Assembly: GCA_035550655.1 (NCBI GenBank)
Contig: DASZOU010000022.1
Coordinates: 1 to 64,000, forward strand
DNA length: 64,000 nucleotides
Source: DASZTV01 sp035550655
Lineage (GTDB): Bacteria; Actinomycetota; Actinomycetes; JAFAQI01
Direction: 5' to 3'
Part shown: in pieces, positions 59,875 to 64,000 of the stretch
Layout of the letters: every line of letters starts with the position of its first letter
Numbering within the stretch: position 1 is the first letter of the stretch
The notes under the pieces: generated by a model
Databases searched by the model: none
Told to the model about the DNA's origin: nothing
The model's input: only the letters and a program-made list of their open reading frames with translations
Made by a program: the position numbers and the translations under genes

Positions 59875-61038
59875 TCAGCCGGCGCTGCCGGCGTCGGCGG
59901 TGAGACCGGAGAGCACCTCGATGGCGTGCTGGTAGAGCACCGACTGCGGAACCTCTGGGCCGAGGATGACGTCGGGAGTGATGCCGACGCCGTCGAGCGA
60001 TCGTCCCTGGGGCGTCAGGTAGTGCCCGACGGTGAGCTCGATGTCGGATCCGTCCGAGAGCCGGTCAGGAGCCTGCACGCTGCCCTTGCCGAACGTCTGC
60101 GATCCGACGATCACCGCGCGGCCGCGGTCCTGCAGCGCACCCGCGACGATCTCCGCGGCACTCGCCGTACCGCCGTTCACCAGGACCACGAGCGGGATCG
60201 CGGTGTTGCCGCGACCACCGGTCGTACCGAGCGGAAGCGGTGCCGAGCCCCGCTGCACATAGCTCACCACGGTGCCGCGATCGAGGAACACCGACGCGGT
60301 CCGGACCGCCTCGTCCAGCAGGCCGCCGGGGTCGTCCCGCAGGTCGAGCACGATGCCGCGCAGGTGGTCGCGCTCGGCGGCGCGCACCCGAGCGCGCACC
60401 CAGTCACCGACACCACGCGTGAACATCGCGACCCGCAGCCGCTCGACGCCCGGCGCGAGACGTTGCGCGCTCACGTCACCGTTGCGGATCGTCGCCCGCG
60501 ACAGCACGTCCGTGACCGACCGGCCGCCGCGATCCACGCGGACGGTCACGCTGGTGCCCGGGCGCCCCCACAGCGCGTCGGCGACGTCCGCGACCGTCCG
60601 GCCGGTCACCGGCAGGCCCGCCACCGCGGTGAGCACGTCTCCCACCCGCAGCCCGGCGCGTGCGGCAGGCGAGCCGCTCTGCACGCTCTCGATCCGCAGC
60701 ACACCCGAGGCGGCACGGCGGACCCAGATCCCGACCCCGCTGTAGGAACCGGAGAGGGTCTGCTCGTACCGGGCGAACTCCGTCGGCTCGTAGTACGCCG
60801 ACCACGGGTCACCCAGCGCCCGAAGCATGCCGTCCACCGCAGCCTGCTGCAGCACCGATTCCGGCACCGGCTTGGAAGCGTGCGACTCGATCGCCCTGAC
60901 CGCCTGGTCGAGCACGGTGGCGCGACCTGCTGCGGGCGTCCCGGCACCACGATGCAGGGCGGCACCCGTCGCGACCCCGGCGCCGAACACCGCCACGGTC
61001 GCCGCGAGGGCAAGCGGCCGGACGCTCGCGAGCCGCAT
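59875..61038 (-). CDS. S41-family C-terminal processing peptidase
   Basis: The 387-residue secreted or anchored protease has a signal segment (about 1-30), a helical N-terminal domain, and a PDZ domain (about 85-165, YSGVGIWVRRAASGVLRIESVQSGSPAARAGLRVGDVL). The catalytic S41 core has VLDLRDDPGGLLDEAV. The nucleophile Ser is in LVNGGTASAAEIVAGALQD and the Lys in GSQTFGKGSVQ. CtpA-like enzymes process cell-wall hydrolases. Its place between ftsX and smpB is frequent in actinomycetes. Confidence 0.93.
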   Translation of the reverse strand: MRLASVRPLALAATVAVFGAGVATGAALHRGAGTPAAGRATVLDQAVRAIESHASKPVPESVLQQAAVDGMLRALGDPWSAYYEPTEFARYEQTLSGSYSGVGIWVRRAASGVLRIESVQSGSPAARAGLRVGDVLTAVAGLPVTGRTVADVADALWGRPGTSVTVRVDRGGRSVTDVLSRATIRNGDVSAQRLAPGVERLRVAMFTRGVGDWVRARVRAAERDHLRGIVLDLRDDPGGLLDEAVRTASVFLDRGTVVSYVQRGSAPLPLGTTGGRGNTAIPLVVLVNGGTASAAEIVAGALQDRGRAVIVGSQTFGKGSVQAPDRLSDGSDIELTVGHYLTPQGRSLDGVGITPDVILGPEVPQSVLYQHAIEVLSGLTADAGSAG

Positions 61039-61041
61039 CGC

Positions 61042-61941
61042 CTACACCCTCAGATGGCGCTGCAGCGTGAGGAAGGACGCGATCGCCGGTAGCAGGATGC
61101 CGATGAGGATGACGAGCGGCAGCGCCTCCCACAACGTCGACCACTGGCCGAAGGGCGCGAGCACCCGCGTCGCCAGCGTGCTGGAGATGTACCACCGGAC
61201 GAGCAGGAGCAACACCACCGCGAGACCGGAACCGGCGACCCCCGCCGCGGTGCCCTCGAGCACGAACGGCGCCTGGATGTAGAAGTCCGATGCGCCGACC
61301 AGCCGCATGATGCCGGTCTCCCGGCGACGGCTGAACGCCGCCACCCGCATCGAGTTGTAGATCAGCAGGCAGGTGGAGATCAGCAGCAGGACAGTGAGCA
61401 GCAGCGCGCCGAGCGTCACGTGGTGGAAGAAGGCGAACAGCCGCTTGAGGGTCGACGAGGCGTTCTGGACCGACTGCACGCCCGGCGCTCGGCCCACGGC
61501 GCTCGTCACCACCGCGAACTGGTGCGGGTCCTTGAGCTTCACCGCGAAGGACTCGGGCAGCTGGTCCTGCGTCGTCACGCGGACCAGGTCAGGGTTGCCC
61601 TTGAACTCTTCCTTGAACCGCTTGTACGCGTCGGCCTGCGAGATGTAGGTGACGTGCTCGACCTGCGGCAGCCCGTTGAGCGTGTTCTCGATGTTGGTGC
61701 GGTCCGCGTCGGTGAGGCAGTTGGAGCCGGCCTGCGGCGTTCCGCACACGGGCTGCAGGTAGACCGACACCTCGATCTGGTTGAGCAGATCGTGCTCGAG
61801 CTGGTTGGCGCCGACCCGGATGATCAGCGCGATGCCGAGCAAGGTCAGTGAGATCGCGACCGTCATGACCGCCGCGATCGTCATCGTCACGTTTCGCTTG
61901 AGGCCGATCCCGACCTCTTGCAGCACGAACTCGGTGCGCAC
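61042..61941 (-). CDS. ftsX: Cell division protein FtsX
   Basis: The 299-residue permease has one N-terminal helix, an extracytoplasmic domain (about 50-170) and three C-terminal helices. The cysteine pair CGTPQAGSNC near residues 66-75 and REXGIMRLVGAS-like RRRETGIMRLVGASDFYIQAPFVLEG are family features. It transmits ATP hydrolysis by FtsE to wall hydrolases at the septum. It starts 12 bases after ftsE. Confidence 0.96.
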   Translation of the reverse strand: MRTEFVLQEVGIGLKRNVTMTIAAVMTVAISLTLLGIALIIRVGANQLEHDLLNQIEVSVYLQPVCGTPQAGSNCLTDADRTNIENTLNGLPQVEHVTYISQADAYKRFKEEFKGNPDLVRVTTQDQLPESFAVKLKDPHQFAVVTSAVGRAPGVQSVQNASSTLKRLFAFFHHVTLGALLLTVLLLISTCLLIYNSMRVAAFSRRRETGIMRLVGASDFYIQAPFVLEGTAAGVAGSGLAVVLLLLVRWYISSTLATRVLAPFGQWSTLWEALPLVILIGILLPAIASFLTLQRHLRV

Positions 61942-61953
61942 GCCAGGCCTCCG

Positions 61954-62643
61954 CTACTGCGCGTAGCCGTAGACGCCGCGGCTCTGGTCGCGGGTGACGT
62001 GCCCGCCTTCCAGCTCCACGACGCGGCGGCGCATCGAGTCGACGATGTTCGAGTCGTGCGTGGCCATCACGACCGTCGTGCCGGTCCGGTTGATCCGGTC
62101 GAGCAGCTTCATGATGCCGATGCTCGTCGCCGGGTCGAGGTTTCCGGTGGGCTCGTCGGCGAGCAGCACGCGCGGCCGGTTCACGAATGCGCGCGCGATC
62201 GCAACGCGCTGCTGCTCACCACCGGAGAGCTCGTCGGGCTTGCGGTTCTCCTTGCCGTCCAGCCCGACGAGGCTGAGCACCTCAGGCACGACCTTGGCAA
62301 CCACGGAGCGGGGCTTGCCGATGACGTCGAGCGCGAACGCGACGTTCTCCGCGACGGTCTTGTTGGGCAGCAGCCGGAAGTCCTGGAACACGGTGCCGAT
62401 CTGCCGGCGCAGCGCCGGCACCCGCCAGTGCGACAGTCGCGACAGCTGCTTGCCGGCGACCCAGATCTCGCCCTTGGTCGGCGTCTCCGCCTTCAGGGCA
62501 AGCCGCAGGAAGGTCGACTTCCCCGATCCCGACTGGCCGACGAGGAAGACGAACTCACCCTTGTCGACGTCGACCGAGACGTTGTCGAGGGCTGGCCTTG
62601 TGCTCGTCGGGTAGACCTTGGTCACCGACTCGAAGCGAATCAT
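61954..62643 (-). CDS. ftsE: Cell division ATP-binding protein FtsE
   Basis: The 229-residue ATPase has Walker A GQSGSGKST, the Q-loop VFQDFRLLPNKTVAENVAFAL, signature LSGGEQQRVAIARAFVNRP and Walker B VLLADEPTGNLDP. The tail carries HVTRDQSRGVYGYAQ. With FtsX it regulates peptidoglycan hydrolysis at division. It follows prfB by 23 bases. Confidence 0.97.
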   Translation of the reverse strand: MIRFESVTKVYPTSTRPALDNVSVDVDKGEFVFLVGQSGSGKSTFLRLALKAETPTKGEIWVAGKQLSRLSHWRVPALRRQIGTVFQDFRLLPNKTVAENVAFALDVIGKPRSVVAKVVPEVLSLVGLDGKENRKPDELSGGEQQRVAIARAFVNRPRVLLADEPTGNLDPATSIGIMKLLDRINRTGTTVVMATHDSNIVDSMRRRVVELEGGHVTRDQSRGVYGYAQ

Positions 62644-62666
62644 TTGCCGGTCAGTCTAGATGCGCT

Positions 62667-63773
62667 TCAGGCATCCGCCTGGCTGCGACGCCAGCGGACC
62701 TCAGCTTCGATGAAGGCGTCGATGTCGCCGTCGAGCACTCCTCCGGTATTGCCCACCTCGAGGCCCGTTCGAGCGTCTTTGACCAGCTGGTAGGGATGCA
62801 GGACGTAGTCCCGCACTTTGTCGTCGCTGCCGAAGCCGACGGTGTTGCGGGACCCCTTGAGCCGGTCCATCTCGGCGGCCTCGGCCTTTCGCCGCTCCTC
62901 GAGCAGCTTCGCGGCGAGCACCTCCATCGCCCGAGCCCGGTTCTGGATCTGACTGCGCTCGTTCTGGCAGGTCACGACGATCCCGGTCGGCAGATGGGTG
63001 ATCCGCACTGCGGAGTCGGTGGTGTTGACCCCCTGCCCGCCCGGCCCCGACGAACGGTAGACGTCGACCCGGATCTCGTCTTCGGGGATGTCGACATGGT
63101 CCGCCTCGTCAACCACAGGGGTCACATCCACCCCGGCGAACGACGTCTGCCGCCTGGCCTGGTTGTCGAACGGGGAGATGCGGACCAGCCGGTGCACCCC
63201 GTGCTCCCCCGCGAGCGTGCCGTAGGCGAAGGGCGTGCGTACGACGAAGGTCGCCGACTTGATCCCCGCCTCTTCCGCGTAGGAGGTGTCGAAGACCTCT
63301 GTCGCGTAGTCGTGGCGCTCCGCCCAGCGCAGGTACATCCGCATCAGCATCTCGGCCCAGTCCGCGGCGTCGGTCCCGCCGGTACCGGAGTTGATCGTCA
63401 CGAGGGCGTCCCGCTCGTCGTACTCCCCGGACAGCAGCGTGCGGATCTCGAGGCCCTCGATGTCGCTGCGCAGCGCCGGAAGGTCCGCGGCGGCCTCGGC
63501 GAGCAGGTCGGGATCACCGAGCTCGATCGCCGCAGAGAGGTCGTCGAGACGGTTCCGAAGGCCATCGAGGCGCGCCAGGTCCGCCTTGAGCGCCGACAGC
63601 CGGCGGGTCACCCGCTGGGCGCGCTCCTGGTCACCCCACAGGTCGGGGTCGGCGGCCTCGGTCTCGAGCTTCTCGAGCTCACTGCGCATGTCAGCAGGCT
63701 TGAGCACGGCCTCGATGGATCCCAGCGTCGCGGAAAGCTCCTTGAGCTCCTCGGCTGGCTCGGTCCCGGACAC
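62667..63773 (-). CDS. prfB: Peptide chain release factor 2
   Basis: The 368-residue factor reads UGA/UAA. The RF2 tripeptide Ser-Pro-Phe is in VRISPFDNQARRQTSFAGV, and the catalytic GGQ in SSGPGGQGVNTTDSAVRI. GTG 63773 follows AGGAGG. The frame extends up to 63824 but the added residues are not family-like. There is no internal UGA frameshift site, as usual in actinobacteria. It heads the ftsEX-S41-smpB operon. Confidence 0.96.
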   Translation of the reverse strand: MSGTEPAEELKELSATLGSIEAVLKPADMRSELEKLETEAADPDLWGDQERAQRVTRRLSALKADLARLDGLRNRLDDLSAAIELGDPDLLAEAAADLPALRSDIEGLEIRTLLSGEYDERDALVTINSGTGGTDAADWAEMLMRMYLRWAERHDYATEVFDTSYAEEAGIKSATFVVRTPFAYGTLAGEHGVHRLVRISPFDNQARRQTSFAGVDVTPVVDEADHVDIPEDEIRVDVYRSSGPGGQGVNTTDSAVRITHLPTGIVVTCQNERSQIQNRARAMEVLAAKLLEERRKAEAAEMDRLKGSRNTVGFGSDDKVRDYVLHPYQLVKDARTGLEVGNTGGVLDGDIDAFIEAEVRWRRSQADA

Positions 63774-63836
63774 CTGTCCTCCTCCCGGCCCACCGCCCAA
63801 GATCGGCCTCGGCTTCGCCGACATCGGCTAGCGAGG

Positions 63837-64000
63837 TTACCGGGCGTCGTCGCAGGCAGCAGTGCTACCCGCGACGGGTGACGTCGCGTGCGCCGTGTCC
63901 CGGACCGGCACCGCACCACCCGCATGCGTGATCCCGAGCCAGCCCAGCAGCCGCCCGAACGGCACCGTGACCTCGCCCCGCAACGCGACGGTCACGGTCC
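63837..64000 (-). CDS. C-terminal fragment of an exported protein (5'-partial)
   Basis: The frame entering from the right edge on the minus strand reads about 53 residues to TAA at 63839-63837. The sequence is TVTVALRGEVTVPFGRLLGWLGITH, followed by a Gly/Ala/Thr-rich tail with one cysteine. The strand-helix start could be the end of a TadE/TadG-like pilus protein, a family often found beside prfB in actinomycetes. The evidence is thin and the identity is a guess. Confidence 0.4.
   Translation of the reverse strand, partial: TVTVALRGEVTVPFGRLLGWLGITHAGGAVPVRDTAHATSPVAGSTAACDDAR

Noticed and set aside
62667..63773. Programmed +1 frameshift in prfB
   Set aside because: There is one continuous frame with no internal UGA; actinobacterial prfB usually lacks the frameshift.
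1..64000. CRISPR arrays, rRNA genes, complete insertion sequences, replication origin
   Set aside because: No spaced direct-repeat array, rRNA core motif, transposase with terminal repeats, or DnaA-box cluster was seen.

Overview
The window is dense, high-GC chromosomal DNA with short intergenic gaps and many GTG starts. It comes from a free-living actinomycete. The supporting markers are an SsgA-family protein, an Rpf-type transglycosylase under a c-di-AMP riboswitch, two LytR-CpsA-Psr proteins, an F420-type nitroreductase-fold protein, a 13E12-type HNH protein behind a mycobacterial-style LexA box, and the clpS-mec-cysO-cysM / murI-rph-rdgB gene order known from Mycobacterium tuberculosis (Rv1330c-Rv1341). 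The species cannot be read from the sequence. A chemoreceptor C-terminus at the left edge suggests a motile relative of the Frankiales or Jatrophihabitans type.

Layout. 1-4.2 kb: chemoreceptor tail, TetR regulator with its operator, DUF2236 oxygenase, secreted COG4315-like protein, ABC-2 exporter, then a tandem hairpin repeat. 4.2-9.5 kb: a KimA-type K+ importer divergent from a KdpD-like kinase (lacking the usual Kdp/USP N-terminus) and a KdpE-like regulator, with an 11-bp-phased box array between them. Next is an Rpf gene preceded by a c-di-AMP riboswitch with a perfect 8-bp P1. 9.6-13.5 kb: SCO6745-like protein, SDR, pirin, GyrI-like protein, an orphan ORF and a cluster of three palindromic elements. 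13.5-22.4 kb: carbonic anhydrase and cell-envelope genes (SpoIID/LytB, two LCP proteins, GT2, DUF3048 lipoprotein, SsgA-like), then Rrf2 and DUF3618. 22.5-34.5 kb: Bcp, FAD reductase, an odd tRNA with anticodon UAG, UXS-like SDR, then rdgB-rph-MBL-murI and cysM-cysO-mec-DUF2017-clpS. The last two blocks are split by two paralogous unknown secreted or membrane proteins. They are followed by pncB-pncA.

34.5-55.3 kb: mostly lipid and accessory metabolism. This holds acyl-CoA synthetase, aldose epimerase, YqgE, P450, a VC0807-like membrane protein, DDN-like protein, a decayed SDR, MarR, MscS, acyl-CoA dehydrogenase/oxidase, a secreted protein, RarD-like EamA, CFA synthase with DUF1295, phosphotransferase, methyltransferase, a DinB-like protein and two ABC systems. 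55.4-64 kb: HNH gene, tmRNA, a CsoR-controlled permease operon, a LexA-controlled leaderless 13E12 HNH gene, and the prfB-ftsE-ftsX-S41 protease-smpB operon. The smpB-ssrA neighbourhood has been opened by the copper operon and the 13E12 gene.

Functional themes. K+ homeostasis and c-di-AMP signalling meet at 4-9.5 kb. Trans-translation parts (smpB, ssrA, prfB) share the right end with the division complex FtsEX. Cysteine biosynthesis from a protein-bound thiocarboxylate, proteolysis (ClpS) and NAD salvage sit together at 30-34.5 kb. All product names come from recognisable motifs and gene order. No database search was run.
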